Origin: Devosia sp. Leaf420
GTDB lineage: Bacteria > Pseudomonadota > Alphaproteobacteria > Rhizobiales > Devosiaceae
Direction of reading: 5' to 3'
DNA: 64,000 nucleotides
Assembly (NCBI RefSeq): GCF_001425445.1
Contig: NZ_LMQU01000001.1
Span: 1,221 to 65,220, forward strand
Position 1 is the first letter of the stretch, and every line of letters begins with the position of its first letter. This document shows positions 7,252 to 16,783 of this stretch, piece after piece. The notes below the pieces were generated by a model. The model made no database searches and was not told the origin of the DNA. It worked only from the letters and a program-made list of their open reading frames with translations. Position numbers and translations under genes: made by a program.

Positions 7252-9675
7252 TCAGTGCGTCAGGCTTGCCGCGTTGTCTTCGACCGGATCGGTCTTGGCT
7301 ACGGCTGGCGCCTCTTCGAAATTCCATTCGATGGCTTCCGGCTTGCGCACCAGAGCGCGTTCGATGACCTGGTCCATGCGGGAGACCGGAACGATCTCCA
7401 TGCCTTCCTTGACGATGTCCGGAATCTCGATGAGATCGCGGACGTTTTCTTCAGGGATCAGCACGGTCTTGATGCCGCCGCGGAGGGCTGCAAGGAGCTT
7501 TTCCTTGAGACCGCCGATGGGAAGCACCCTGCCCCGCAGCGTGATTTCGCCGGTCATGGCGACATCGTTTCGGACCGGAATGCCGGTCATCACCGAGACG
7601 ATGGCCGTTGCGAGACCGATACCAGCGGACGGACCATCCTTGGGTGTTGCGCCTTCGGGAAGGTGGACGTGGATGTCGCGCGTATCGAACATCGGCGGCT
7701 TGATGCCGAAGTCGATCGAGCGAGACCGGACATAGGCCGTGGCCGCAGTCAGCGATTCCTTCATCACTTCCTTGATGTTGCCGGTGACCGTCATGCGGCC
7801 CTTGCCCGGCGTCATCACGCCTTCGATGGTCAGGATTTCGCCGCCAACCGAAGTCCAGGCGAGGCCCGTCACGAGACCAACCTGGGATTCAGCTTCGATC
7901 TCACCATGCTTGAAGATCAGCGGCCCGAGATATTCGGCGAGCTTTTCTTCGGTGATCTCGATCGACTTGACCTTGGTGCGGACGATGTCCGTAACGGCCT
8001 TACGCATCAACTTAGAGATTTCGCGCTTGAGATTGCGGACGCCGGCTTCGCGGGTATAGCCGCGAATGACCTTCATCAGCATCTCGTCGCTGAGCACGAA
8101 TTCGCCATGGGCGACGCCGTTTTCCTTGGCGGCTTCCGGGATCAGGTGCTGCTTGGCGATCGCGTGCTTCTCCTCTTCGGTATAACCCGAGAGGCGAATG
8201 ATCTCCATGCGGTCCATCAGCGGGCCGGGGATGTTCAGCGTGTTCGAAGTCGTGACGAACATCACATCCGAAAGGTCATAGTCGACCTCGAGGTAGTGAT
8301 CGGCGAACGTGTTGTTCTGTTCGGGATCGAGCACTTCGAGAAGAGCCGAAGACGGATCGCCACGGAAATCCTGGCCCATCTTGTCGATCTCATCGAGCAG
8401 GAAGAGCGGGTTGGATTTTCCGACCTTCTTGAGCGACTGGATGATCTTGCCGGGCATAGAGCCGATATAGGTGCGGCGGTGACCGCGGATTTCGGCTTCG
8501 TCACGAACGCCACCGAGCGCCATGCGCACGAATTCGCGGCCGGTCGCCTTGGCGATCGACTTGCCGAGCGAGGTCTTGCCGACACCCGGAGGGCCAACGA
8601 GGCAGAGGATCGGGCCCTTGAGCGTACCGGTGCGAGCCTGCACGGCTAGGTATTCAAGGATACGTTCCTTGACCTTCTCGAGACCGTAGTGGTCTTCGTC
8701 GAGCACCTTTTCGGCAAGGTTCAGGTCGCGCTTGACCTTGGACTTCTTGCCCCATGGGAGGCCGAGAAGCGTATCAAGATAGTTACGCACGACGGTGGCT
8801 TCAGCCGACATCGGGCTCATGGCCTTGAGCTTTTTGACTTCGCCATCAGCCTTGGCCCGCGCTTCCTTGGACAGCTTGGTCTTGGCGATGCGGTCTTCCA
8901 GTTCGGTGATCTCGTTGGCGCCGTCTTCGCCGTCGCCGAGTTCCTTCTGGATCGCCTTCATCTGCTCGTTGAGATAGTACTCGCGCTGCGTCTTCTCCAT
9001 CTGGCGCTTGACGCGCGAGCGGATGCGCTTTTCGACCTGCAAGACGCCGATCTCGCCTTCCATGAGGCCAATGACCTTCTGGAAGCGTTCGATGACGGAA
9101 ACGGTCGACAGCAAGTCTTCCTTTTCCGGGATCTTGATGACGAGGTGGCTGGCAATGGTATCGGCGAGCTTACTCGGGCTTTCGATCTGACCGACCGCAG
9201 CCACGACCTCTGCCGAGATCTTCTTGTTCAGCTTGACGTAGTTTTCAAACTCGCTCTGGGCCGAGCGCGCCAAAGCTTCGAGTTCAGTCGCGTCTTCCTC
9301 GGGCTCAGGAAGCGGGCTGGCTTCGGCTTCGAAATATTCTTCGGTCTGAAGGTACTGATCGATGGTCGCGCGGCTGAGGCCTTCCACGAGGACCTTTACG
9401 GTGCCGTCGGGGAGTTTCAGAAGCTGGAGCACAGTCGCGATCGTGCCGGTGCCATATATCTGGTCCGGGGCTGGATCATCGTCCTGCGCATTCTTCTGGG
9501 TCACGACAAGAATATGCTTGTCGTCGCGCATGACCTCTTCAAGTGCCTTGACGGATTTTTCGCGGCCGACAAAAAGCGGCACGATCATACCAGGGAAGAC
9601 AACGATGTCGCGCAGGGGGAGAACCGGGTAAACCCGGTCCCGGCTCGTTTCGCCGGTGGGATTGACGTCCGACAT
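7252..9675 (-). CDS. lon: ATP-dependent protease Lon
   Basis: 807 residues, usual length. The ATG at 9675 is preferred over an adjacent GTG because AAGGA sits six bases upstream. Domain order: N-terminal substrate domain (from VYPVLPLRDIVVFPGMIVPLFVGR), coiled coil, AAA+ module with Walker A GPPGVGKTS and Walker B LFLLDEID, then the C-terminal protease with the Ser/Lys dyad, Ser683 in PKDGPSAG and Lys726 in GGLKEKLLAA. It degrades misfolded and regulatory proteins in the cytoplasm. A sigma-32-type promoter lies about 90 bases upstream. In relatives lon sits between clpX and hupB; here both junctions carry extra genes. Confidence 0.97.
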   Translation of the reverse strand: MSDVNPTGETSRDRVYPVLPLRDIVVFPGMIVPLFVGREKSVKALEEVMRDDKHILVVTQKNAQDDDPAPDQIYGTGTIATVLQLLKLPDGTVKVLVEGLSRATIDQYLQTEEYFEAEASPLPEPEEDATELEALARSAQSEFENYVKLNKKISAEVVAAVGQIESPSKLADTIASHLVIKIPEKEDLLSTVSVIERFQKVIGLMEGEIGVLQVEKRIRSRVKRQMEKTQREYYLNEQMKAIQKELGDGEDGANEITELEDRIAKTKLSKEARAKADGEVKKLKAMSPMSAEATVVRNYLDTLLGLPWGKKSKVKRDLNLAEKVLDEDHYGLEKVKERILEYLAVQARTGTLKGPILCLVGPPGVGKTSLGKSIAKATGREFVRMALGGVRDEAEIRGHRRTYIGSMPGKIIQSLKKVGKSNPLFLLDEIDKMGQDFRGDPSSALLEVLDPEQNNTFADHYLEVDYDLSDVMFVTTSNTLNIPGPLMDRMEIIRLSGYTEEEKHAIAKQHLIPEAAKENGVAHGEFVLSDEMLMKVIRGYTREAGVRNLKREISKLMRKAVTDIVRTKVKSIEITEEKLAEYLGPLIFKHGEIEAESQVGLVTGLAWTSVGGEILTIEGVMTPGKGRMTVTGNIKEVMKESLTAATAYVRSRSIDFGIKPPMFDTRDIHVHLPEGATPKDGPSAGIGLATAIVSVMTGIPVRNDVAMTGEITLRGRVLPIGGLKEKLLAALRGGIKTVLIPEENVRDLIEIPDIVKEGMEIVPVSRMDQVIERALVRKPEAIEWNFEEAPAVAKTDPVEDNAASLTH

Positions 9676-9766
9676 CACATTTCCTTTCCGGGGCGCGCCG
9701 GGAGGAATTGGGGTAGCGCGCCCGTATTGCGACTGCCCAATCCGTTAAGGCTGGGCGATTCAGGTT

Positions 9767-9797
9767 AATAAATAGGGTGGAGTGGGCTCCCCGCAAG
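9767..9797 (-). promoter_or_regulatory. Candidate sigma-32 (heat-shock) promoter of lon
   Basis: On the minus strand CTTG, 17 bases, then CCTATTTAT. This matches the alphaproteobacterial RpoH consensus CTTG-N17-CYTATNT at every defined position except the final G. It lies about 90 bases upstream of the lon ATG. The rest of the 9676-9991 gap shows nothing else I can identify. Confidence 0.65.
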
Positions 9798-9991
9798 TCA
9801 ATCATTGCGGTTTTGTGACCTTGCGATGGTCTCTGCACAGGAGACATGCGCGATAGGACAGGAACAGCCATGTGCCTTGGCTGCAAAGGAGAATCTGGAT
9901 TTTGGTGCAGTCCAGAGATTGGGTCGGGGGTGGAGCCATGCAATGGTGGGGGCCATTGATGACCCTGATTTGACCCGACCGGAGCACTCGC

Positions 9992-10960
9992 ATGGCCAGC
10001 AAGACCAAACGCATCGATATTCTCGGTATCGCGACGGCGGCTGGAGCCTCGGTGCGGGGCTGCGGCATGGGGCCGGAAGCGCTGCGGGTGGCAGGTCTCT
10101 TGGAGGCACTGGTCGAGCTGGAGCATGAGATCGCCGACCATGGCGATCTGCGGCGTCCGGTGGCCGCGGTGACGACCAATCCATCGAGCTGGCGGCTACC
10201 AGATGAACGAAAGGCCGACGTGCTAGATCTCGCCGCGCGGACGAGCGACGCCGGCTACGACATTCTGGCTGAAGGCGGTTTTCCGCTGTTTATCGGTGGT
10301 GACCACTCGATCGCCATGGGCACGCTTTCAGCGGTGTCGCGGCATTGCGCTGAGAAGAGCAAGCCGGTGCATGTGATCTGGATAGATGCACATGCTGACT
10401 ACAATACGCCAGACACCTCCCCTTCTGGAAATCTGCACGGCATGCCGCTGGCGCTGCTCTGCGGTGAGCCCGGTTTTGACGACAGCTTCAAGGGCGATTG
10501 GCTCGGGCGGATCGATCCGCGCAATGTGACGATCTTCGGTGCGCGGTCGATCGACCGGGAGGAACGGCGCTTGCTCCAGGCGCGCGGGGTCGAGGTCGTT
10601 GATATGCGCAAGATCGATCAGTCCGGCGTTGTGGCGCTGATGCAGCCGATCCTCAAGCGCGTGGCGGCGGAGGGCGGGCATTTGCATGTGAGCCTCGATG
10701 TCGATGCGATCGATCCAGCTATCGCGCCGGGCGGTGGAACGCTGGTGCCGGGTGGCCTCACTTATCGTGAGGCGCACCTGATCATGGAGATGCTGCACGA
10801 TAGCGGTGTTGTGGGTTCGCTCGATGTAGTCGAGCTCAACCCGTTTTTGGATCACGGCGGCAAGAGCGCGACGCTGCTGGTCGATCTGGTCGCGAGCCTC
10901 TTCGGCCGCTCGATCATGGGCGAAGAGCCGGGACCGGTGGAATTCGTCACCGATGCCTGA
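9992..10960 (+). CDS. rocF: Arginase
   Basis: 322 residues, start ATG 9992 with GGAG seven bases upstream. Arginase hydrolyses L-arginine to ornithine and urea. The Mn-binding motifs are in order: GGDHS, DAHADYNTPDTSPSGNLHGMP and SLDVDAIDP. The middle one, with its Asn/Thr/Ser pattern and the LHGM histidine, separates arginase from agmatinase. It is a single gene on the plus strand between lon and a diguanylate cyclase. Its stop is two bases from the convergent neighbour's stop. No transporter or ornithine aminotransferase gene accompanies it. Confidence 0.9.
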   Translation: MASKTKRIDILGIATAAGASVRGCGMGPEALRVAGLLEALVELEHEIADHGDLRRPVAAVTTNPSSWRLPDERKADVLDLAARTSDAGYDILAEGGFPLFIGGDHSIAMGTLSAVSRHCAEKSKPVHVIWIDAHADYNTPDTSPSGNLHGMPLALLCGEPGFDDSFKGDWLGRIDPRNVTIFGARSIDREERRLLQARGVEVVDMRKIDQSGVVALMQPILKRVAAEGGHLHVSLDVDAIDPAIAPGGGTLVPGGLTYREAHLIMEMLHDSGVVGSLDVVELNPFLDHGGKSATLLVDLVASLFGRSIMGEEPGPVEFVTDA

Positions 10961-10962
10961 GA

Positions 10963-12126
10963 TCAGGCGGCGACCCGACTGATGACGGCACGGTCGCGGC
11001 CACCTGCTTTGGCTGCATAGAGCGCCTTATCGGCGCGGCGATAGACGTCTGCGAGGACAGCATCCTCATCCGATGCCTGGGCGATGCCGGCGCTAAAGCG
11101 GACGGCCTCACCGTTGGGCAAGGTTACGCTCGAAGCCACGAGATCGCGCAGGCGCTCACCGTGGCGCTGAGCGTCGACGGCATCCGTACCGGGGAAGACC
11201 AAGCAGAACTCTTCGCCACCAACACGGGCCGACAGTTCGGCTTCGGGAGCGAGCTTTTGGACATTGCGCGCTACGGCCGCGAGAACGCGGTCGCCTTCTT
11301 CGTGGCCAAACCGATCATTGACCGATTTAAAGTGGTCGATATCGAGCAAGATCAGCGAGAAATTTCGACCATCGCGCTGGGCCGAGGCGAATAGTCTTTC
11401 GCCCATGGCGTAGAAGCGGCGGCGATTGGCGAGACCAGTCAGCTCGTCCCGGAAGGCGAGATTGGCCAACGCATCTTCGGCACGGTCCTTGAGCGCCGCA
11501 ACCCAGGAAAGCGTGATCAGAATGGTGCCGATGTAGGCGCCGAGGAATGGCAGGGTGACAGCGGGCACCGGCGCCATCGGATTGGCGATCAGGTCGGGCC
11601 AGAGGAACTCACCGGCGAAGCGCCCGGCTGCGGCGACAAAGGCCACGGCATAAGCCAGTGCCATGAGGATCGATGTGCGCGTTTGTACCGCGGTCGGTCC
11701 GAGCGTGACGATGAACCAGGCAAGCACCGCATATTGGACGCAGAGGACAGCGGACGTCACGAAAGCGGCGGTGCTGATATCGCGACCGATGATGGCGACA
11801 AGGACCATCGATACGGCGGGCGGTATGAAAAACCAGACGCGCTTTACCCGGCGCTCGGTCAACGTCGAGAGGGCTGCCCACTGGAACGAGACATTGGCGC
11901 TGACAAAACCGGCATAAGCGATGATCACCCAATCATTGCCCGTCGCACGCGAGAACATCGCGGTGACCCAAGCGCAGATGCCGCAGAGAAGACCCCAGCA
12001 AAAGAGGACCGTTTCGGGGCGGCTGCGGCGCAGCGTCATGATGGTGATGCCGGCAGCAAACATCACAAAGGTGATGATCCGCGCAATGATGAGCGTTCCC
12101 ATATCGAGAACGAAAGTTTCGCCCAT
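10963..12126 (-). CDS. Membrane-anchored diguanylate cyclase (GGDEF)
   Basis: 387 residues. I start it at the ATG at 12126, which has GGAG six bases upstream; an ATG four codons earlier overlaps that ribosome site. The N-terminal half (about 1-215) has six or seven hydrophobic spans. The C-terminal GGDEF domain carries DELTGLANRRRF, DIDHFKSVND and the active loop RVGGEEF, so it should make cyclic-di-GMP. There is no RxxD at the inhibitory-site position before GGEEF, so product inhibition may be absent. It lies between clpX and lon with its own ribosome site; its sensory input is unknown. Confidence 0.88.
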   Translation of the reverse strand: MGETFVLDMGTLIIARIITFVMFAAGITIMTLRRSRPETVLFCWGLLCGICAWVTAMFSRATGNDWVIIAYAGFVSANVSFQWAALSTLTERRVKRVWFFIPPAVSMVLVAIIGRDISTAAFVTSAVLCVQYAVLAWFIVTLGPTAVQTRTSILMALAYAVAFVAAAGRFAGEFLWPDLIANPMAPVPAVTLPFLGAYIGTILITLSWVAALKDRAEDALANLAFRDELTGLANRRRFYAMGERLFASAQRDGRNFSLILLDIDHFKSVNDRFGHEEGDRVLAAVARNVQKLAPEAELSARVGGEEFCLVFPGTDAVDAQRHGERLRDLVASSVTLPNGEAVRFSAGIAQASDEDAVLADVYRRADKALYAAKAGGRDRAVISRVAA

Positions 12127-12209
12127 CAACAACTCCATGCCACGGACTACGCACTGCCAAGATGGCAGAAAACTAACGAAGCATACGTTCTGGCCGACTG
12201 TCTCTTAGG

Positions 12210-12250
12210 CAAAAAGCGAAACGGCCTCCAGCACTTAAGCTGAAGGCCGT
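12210..12250 (-). terminator. Rho-independent terminator of clpX
   Basis: ACGGCCTTCAGC pairs with GCTGGAGGCCGT (one G-T pair) and is followed on the minus strand by TTTCGCTTTTTG, 28 bases beyond the clpX stop. Confidence 0.85.
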
Positions 12251-12277
12251 AAACCAAAGGTAACCCGTGACAGGCGG

Positions 12278-13555
12278 TTAGGCCGATGCGGGCTCTTCGT
12301 CCTTCTGGCGTTCGGAATAGATGTAAAGCGGACGGACGTCCTTGCCCTTCACAACTTCTTCCGAGATGACGACTTCCTCGACGCCTTCGAGCGAGGGAAG
12401 GTCGTACATGGTGTCGAGGAGGATAGCTTCCATGATCGAGCGGAGGCCGCGGGCACCAGTCTTGCGCTCGATGGCCTTCTCGGCGATCGCCTTGAGAGCG
12501 TCTTCGTGGAAGGTCAGTTCGACTTCTTCCATCTGGAAGAGGCGCTGGTACTGACGCACGAGGGCGTTCTTTGGCGCGGTCAGGATTTCGATCAGGGCCG
12601 GAATATCGAGGTCTTCGAGGGTCGCGAGGACCGGGAGACGACCGATGAATTCCGGGATCAGGCCGAAACGGACGAGATCTTCGGGCGCAACGTCCTTGAG
12701 GAGATCGCCGACGCGACGGTCCTGCGGATCCTTGACGGTGGCCGCAAAGCCGATGCCCGAGCCTTCGCCACGCGCCGAAATGATCTTCTCGAGGCCGGCG
12801 AAAGCGCCACCGCAGATGAAAAGAATATTCGTCGTGTCGACCTGCAGGAATTCCTGCTGCGGATGCTTGCGGCCGCCCTGCGGAGGCACGGAGGCAACGG
12901 TGCCTTCCATGATCTTGAGGAGAGCCTGCTGCACACCTTCGCCCGACACGTCGCGGGTTATCGACGGATTGTCCGACTTGCGGGAAATCTTGTCGACTTC
13001 GTCGATATAGACGATGCCGCGCTGGGCCTTTTCGACATTGTAGTCGGCAGCCTGAAGCAGCTTGAGAATGATGTTTTCGACGTCCTCACCGACATAACCG
13101 GCTTCGGTCAGGGTCGTGGCGTCAGCCATGGTGAAGGGCACATCGAGAATGCGCGCCAGGGTCTGGGCGAGCAGGGTCTTACCCGAACCCGTCGGACCGA
13201 TCAGCAGAATGTTGGACTTGGAAAGCTCAACGTCCTGATTCTTGGTCGCGTGGTGAAGGCGCTTGTAGTGGTTGTGGACAGCCACGGAGAGCACGCGCTT
13301 GGCGCGGAACTGGCCGATGACGTAGTCGTCCAGCACCTTGCAGATCTCTGCAGGGGTTGGAACGCCATCGGAGGACTTGACCATGGAGGTCTTGTTCTCT
13401 TCGCGGATGATGTCCATGCAGAGCTCAACGCATTCATCGCAGATGAATACGGTCGGCCCGGCGATCAGCTTGCGAACCTCATGCTGCGACTTACCGCAGA
13501 ACGAGCAGTACAGCGTGTTCTTGGAGGTTTCGCCGTTCGTTGTCTCTTTGGACAT
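12278..13555 (-). CDS. clpX: ClpX unfoldase, ATP-binding subunit of ClpXP
   Basis: 425 residues, normal length. The N-terminal zinc domain has Cys17, Cys20, Cys39 and Cys42 (CSFC and CDEC). The AAA+ domain has Walker A GPTGSGKT (about 121-128), pore loop GYVGEDVEN and Walker [11 protein letters not shown]. The hexamer recognises tagged substrates, unfolds them and threads them into ClpP. It lies 173 bases downstream of clpP on the same strand and has its own terminator. In alphaproteobacteria ClpXP removes cell-cycle regulators such as CtrA; that is family knowledge, not visible here. Confidence 0.97.
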   Translation of the reverse strand: MSKETTNGETSKNTLYCSFCGKSQHEVRKLIAGPTVFICDECVELCMDIIREENKTSMVKSSDGVPTPAEICKVLDDYVIGQFRAKRVLSVAVHNHYKRLHHATKNQDVELSKSNILLIGPTGSGKTLLAQTLARILDVPFTMADATTLTEAGYVGEDVENIILKLLQAADYNVEKAQRGIVYIDEVDKISRKSDNPSITRDVSGEGVQQALLKIMEGTVASVPPQGGRKHPQQEFLQVDTTNILFICGGAFAGLEKIISARGEGSGIGFAATVKDPQDRRVGDLLKDVAPEDLVRFGLIPEFIGRLPVLATLEDLDIPALIEILTAPKNALVRQYQRLFQMEEVELTFHEDALKAIAEKAIERKTGARGLRSIMEAILLDTMYDLPSLEGVEEVVISEEVVKGKDVRPLYIYSERQKDEEPASA

Positions 13556-13728
13556 CTAGTCACTCCCGGGAGCTTGAGGCCCCCAAAATCAGCGTTATCG
13601 GAAACCGTAACGCGCAAGACATAAACAAAGTCTAAGCCGAAACGACCTTAAAGGCCGTTCCGGCTGCGTGCAATTGCGTCGGGATCACAGTCCAGAGCGC
13701 ATCGGCATTGTGATTAACGCGCCCCAAA

Positions 13729-14358
13729 TCAGGCAGAGGCCTCCGGAACAGCGCGCTTTTCGTGGATGGAATCAATCAGACCGAAGGTCTTGGCTTCTTC
13801 CGGCGATAGGAAGCGATCGCGCTCGAGAGCGTTCTCGATTTCTTCGTAGGTACGGCCCGTGTGCTTCTCATAAATCTGATTAAGACGGCGCTTCAAGCCC
13901 TCGACTTCCTTGGCATGAATCAGGATATCGGTGACCTGACCCTGGAAGCCGCCGGAAGGCTGGTGGACCATGATGCGCGAGTTCGGCAGCGAGGTGCGCA
14001 TGCCGGCTTCGCCTGCCGCGAGCAGCAACGAACCCATGGATGCAGCCTGGCCCATGACCATGGTGGCAACGGCCGGACGAATGAACTGCATGGTGTCGTA
14101 AATGGAAAGGCCTGCCGTCACCACGCCGCCTGGCGAGTTGATGTACATGGCGATTTCCTTCTTCGGGTTCTCTGATTCGAGAAACAGAAGCTGGGCGACG
14201 ATGAGCGAGGCCATATTGTCCTCGACCACACCGGTCACGAAAATGATACGTTCGCGCAGAAGGCGCGAGTAAATGTCGAAGGCGCGTTCGCCACGGTTCG
14301 ACTGCTCGACCACCATGGGTACGAGCGTGTTCATGTAAAGATCGTGCGGATCCCGCAT
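13729..14358 (-). CDS. clpP: ATP-dependent Clp protease proteolytic subunit
   Basis: 209 residues. The ATG at 14358 ([10 protein letters not shown]) is chosen because AAGGGG lies six bases upstream; the longer open frame has no family similarity. The serine-protease triad is visible as Ser107 (GQAASMGS), His132 (MVHQPSGG) and Asp181 (ERDRF). Two heptamers form the degradation chamber that works with ClpX, whose gene is next. A short N-terminal stretch before PMVVEQ may be a propeptide. Confidence 0.96.
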   Translation of the reverse strand: MRDPHDLYMNTLVPMVVEQSNRGERAFDIYSRLLRERIIFVTGVVEDNMASLIVAQLLFLESENPKKEIAMYINSPGGVVTAGLSIYDTMQFIRPAVATMVMGQAASMGSLLLAAGEAGMRTSLPNSRIMVHQPSGGFQGQVTDILIHAKEVEGLKRRLNQIYEKHTGRTYEEIENALERDRFLSPEEAKTFGLIDSIHEKRAVPEASA

Positions 14359-14525
14359 ATTGTGCCCCTTGGCCCCCATTAGCGTCGCAAGCGAATGGCA
14401 GGCTTGGTTGGTTTGTCCCGAGATGCTGCCCCGAACGCGCACAAGGCAAGGCAGTTTCTGGGATGAAAATCGAATCGGCGCGACTGGCCGATTGCAGACG
14501 ATGCCGCCTTAACGGGCGGTAAAAG

Positions 14526-14557
14526 GAGAAATAGGCGGCAATGGGGCTGGCTTCAAT
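14526..14557 (-). promoter_or_regulatory. Candidate sigma-32-like promoter of clpP
   Basis: On the minus strand ATTG, 18 bases, then CCTATTTCTC: one mismatch in the -35 box and one base longer spacing than the RpoH consensus. It overlaps a GGGGCTGG/CCAGCCCC hairpin at 14543-14569 that may be the terminator of the small gene at 14661. About 165 bases to the clpP ATG. The rest of the 14359-14660 gap shows nothing else clear. Confidence 0.4.
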
Positions 14558-14660
14558 AGACCCAGCCCCACACAATGACACTAAGGTGAATGCCGCGTTT
14601 GGGACGTTGCGAGATGCAAGGCTTTGTCCCCTGCCCGTTTCCGCGCCACTCTTGCCAAGA

Positions 14661-14888
14661 TCAAGCGAACGAGACGGCAACGCCTTTTTTCTTGAAATAG
14701 GCCTGCATGAGCTTGCGACCCTGGCGATTGCCCTGGGCAAGCTTTGCCGTTTCGAAAACGGCTTCCTTGGCGCCCTCGCGCGCCAGTGCCGCCTTCAATG
14801 CGGCAATGTGCAGGTCGAGGTCTTCGTTGTTGTTCTTGATCGAGGCGTAAACCGCATCGGTCGCCTCGGAAACGGTGATGTCGCTCAC
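14661..14888 (-). CDS. Small conserved-looking protein of unknown function
   Basis: 75 residues starting at GTG 14888 with AAGGA eight bases upstream. The product is mostly helical: an acidic N-terminal half (ASIKNNNEDLDLHIAALKAAL) and a basic, Gln/Arg-rich C-terminal half (GNRQGRKLMQAYFKKKG). It has no signal peptide or membrane span, so it should be cytosolic. I do not recognise the family. The frame is supported by good codon use and a ribosome site. Confidence 0.65.
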   Translation of the reverse strand: MSDITVSEATDAVYASIKNNNEDLDLHIAALKAALAREGAKEAVFETAKLAQGNRQGRKLMQAYFKKKGVAVSFA

Positions 14889-14979
14889 GGGGTAAATCCT
14901 TCGTCGCTTTTGGCGTTCTCAAGACATGATTGGTGCCGTCTTGCCAAGCCTTTTCGGCATGATTTGGTCGGCAGAGATT

Positions 14980-15378
14980 TTATGGCCCGCGAAATTCGGG
15001 TCGCGATTCGCCGGTTTCGCTGTGGCGGTGGTCTTCTTTGAGCGGCCTGATCTGAATGCGGCAGTAGGCGGCGATTGGGTCGTCGGCAAAGAGCGCGAGC
15101 GCTTCGTCCACGTCAGTCGCCTCGATCAACACCACGCCGCCGATGACTTCCTTGGCCTCGGCGAAGGGTCCGTCGGTCTGCGCGACCTTGAGATGGCGGC
15201 GGCGATCGATAACGCGCTCGGCCGCGACATCTTCGAGCGGGGACGCGAGCAGAAGGTGGCCACTCCTGCGCAGCTTGTGGTCGTGTTCGATGGTCGCATC
15301 ATCGAGGCGGCGCATCTCCTCGGGCGTTACGCCGTCGAAGGCATTTGGCGCAAAATTGAAAAGGCAAAGGAATTTCAT
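14980..15378 (-). CDS. YciI/DGPF-domain protein
   Basis: 132 residues, ATG 15378 with AGGAG seven bases upstream. It contains the DGPF signature of YCII-related proteins (TDGPFAEAKEVIGG, about residues 69-82), followed by the ferredoxin-like fold pattern VVLIEATDVDEALALFADDP. These small dimeric alpha-beta proteins often accompany ECF sigma factors or act as dehydrochlorinase-like enzymes. No sigma factor gene is adjacent here and the function is unknown. Confidence 0.8.
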   Translation of the reverse strand: MKFLCLFNFAPNAFDGVTPEEMRRLDDATIEHDHKLRRSGHLLLASPLEDVAAERVIDRRRHLKVAQTDGPFAEAKEVIGGVVLIEATDVDEALALFADDPIAAYCRIQIRPLKEDHRHSETGESRPEFRGP

Positions 15379-15526
15379 GGCTGGTCTCCTTGGTTGGACA
15401 GCCAGAGGACGAGCGGCTCAACCGGTGTCCGACTATTTGTGCCGCTTTTTTTGCGAAGACGGACAAATAAATTGCATGGGGCGTGACCGGGCCTAATGTG
15501 GAGGCGAACAAGCTTCCCGGACGACC

Positions 15527-16783
15527 ATGGCTGCCATTATCCAAGTCAAACCCATCACCGACATCCCGGCCGGCCTCAGCGCCAGCGCCGCACCGCGCGA
15601 TCCCGCGTTTTTTCAGAACCCCTATGCCTTCTATGCTGAGCGGCATGCGACGAACCCGGCATTCTTCTGGGACGAATATGGGCATTGGTGTTTTGGTGGG
15701 TTCAAATCGGTGTCAGCGCTGCTGCGCGACAAACGATTTGGGCGCGAGATTCTGCATGTGGCCACGCGCGAGGAAATCGGGCTGCCGCAGCCAAAGCCGC
15801 ACGTGGCGGATTTTGATCTCACCGAAAAATTCTCGCTACTGAACCTTGAGCCACCGGCCCATACGCGGTTGCGGACATTGGTCAACAGGGCCTTCGTTTC
15901 GCGGCAGGTCGAGCAGTTGCGGCCGCGCATTCGTCAATTGGCAAACGAGATCATCGATGGGTTCGAAGGCGAAGAGAGCGTTGACCTGATCAAGGCATTT
16001 GCCGCGCCCCTGCCCGCGATCATCATTGCGGAAATGATCGGGCTACCGGCTGAATCGGCGCCGCAATTGCTCAATTGGTCCAACCGCATGGTGACCATGT
16101 ATATGTTCGGCGTGACCCATGAGACCGAGCTCGATGCCAATCAGGCGTCGGCAGATTTCATGGCCTATCTGCGCGAGATCATTGGCGAACGGCGCAAAAC
16201 TCCGCGCGAGGACCTACTTACCCATATGCTGACTGCCGAACAGGGCGGCGAGCGGTTGAGTGATGAGGAGGTGATGTCCACCGCGATCCTGCTGCTCAAT
16301 GCCGGGCATGAGGCCACGGTGCACACGACAGGAAATGGCGTCAAGTCCATCCTTGAAAGCGGGCTGGATCCCAAGACGCTGTTCGCGACGCCCGAGCAGA
16401 CCGAGGCGACTGTGGAAGAGTGCCTGCGGTTCGACGCCCCGCTGCATCTCTTTACCCGTTACGCCTTGATGGACACCGAAGTGGAGGGCATCCCGTTACG
16501 CAAAGGTGACGTGATCGGGCTGATGCTCGCCGCGGCTAATCGCGATCCCTCGCGCTTCGCCAATGCCGACCGGTTCGATCCGTTCCGGACCGATGGCGCC
16601 AATGTCAGCTTTAGCGCGGGTATCCACTTCTGCATCGGTGCGCCGCTTGCGCGGATTGAGCTTCAGGAGGCGATGTCAGTGCTGTTCGAGCGGCTGCCAA
16701 AGCTGCGGCTGGCGGAAACGCCGCGCTACGCCGACGTCTACCATTTCCACGGGCTCGAAAGGCTGATGGTGCGCTGGGACTAA
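15527..16783 (+). CDS. Cytochrome P450
   Basis: 418 residues, typical of soluble bacterial class I P450s. Seen: the I-helix oxygen-activation motif ([16 protein letters not shown]), the K-helix ExxR (EECLRF), and the haem-ligand loop [16 protein letters not shown] with Cys369. There is no membrane anchor. It hydroxylates an unknown small molecule and needs a ferredoxin and reductase, neither of which is encoded nearby. The ATG at 15527 has only a distant GGAGG, so the start is a little uncertain. Its last four bases overlap the end of the convergent nnr gene. Confidence 0.93.
   Translation: MAAIIQVKPITDIPAGLSASAAPRDPAFFQNPYAFYAERHATNPAFFWDEYGHWCFGGFKSVSALLRDKRFGREILHVATREEIGLPQPKPHVADFDLTEKFSLLNLEPPAHTRLRTLVNRAFVSRQVEQLRPRIRQLANEIIDGFEGEESVDLIKAFAAPLPAIIIAEMIGLPAESAPQLLNWSNRMVTMYMFGVTHETELDANQASADFMAYLREIIGERRKTPREDLLTHMLTAEQGGERLSDEEVMSTAILLLNAGHEATVHTTGNGVKSILESGLDPKTLFATPEQTEATVEECLRFDAPLHLFTRYALMDTEVEGIPLRKGDVIGLMLAAANRDPSRFANADRFDPFRTDGANVSFSAGIHFCIGAPLARIELQEAMSVLFERLPKLRLAETPRYADVYHFHGLERLMVRWD

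Noticed and set aside
7243..8649. 468-codon plus-strand frame opposite lon
   Set aside because: Shadow frame; the Lon motifs on the other strand are complete, and long antisense frames are common in high-GC codon usage.
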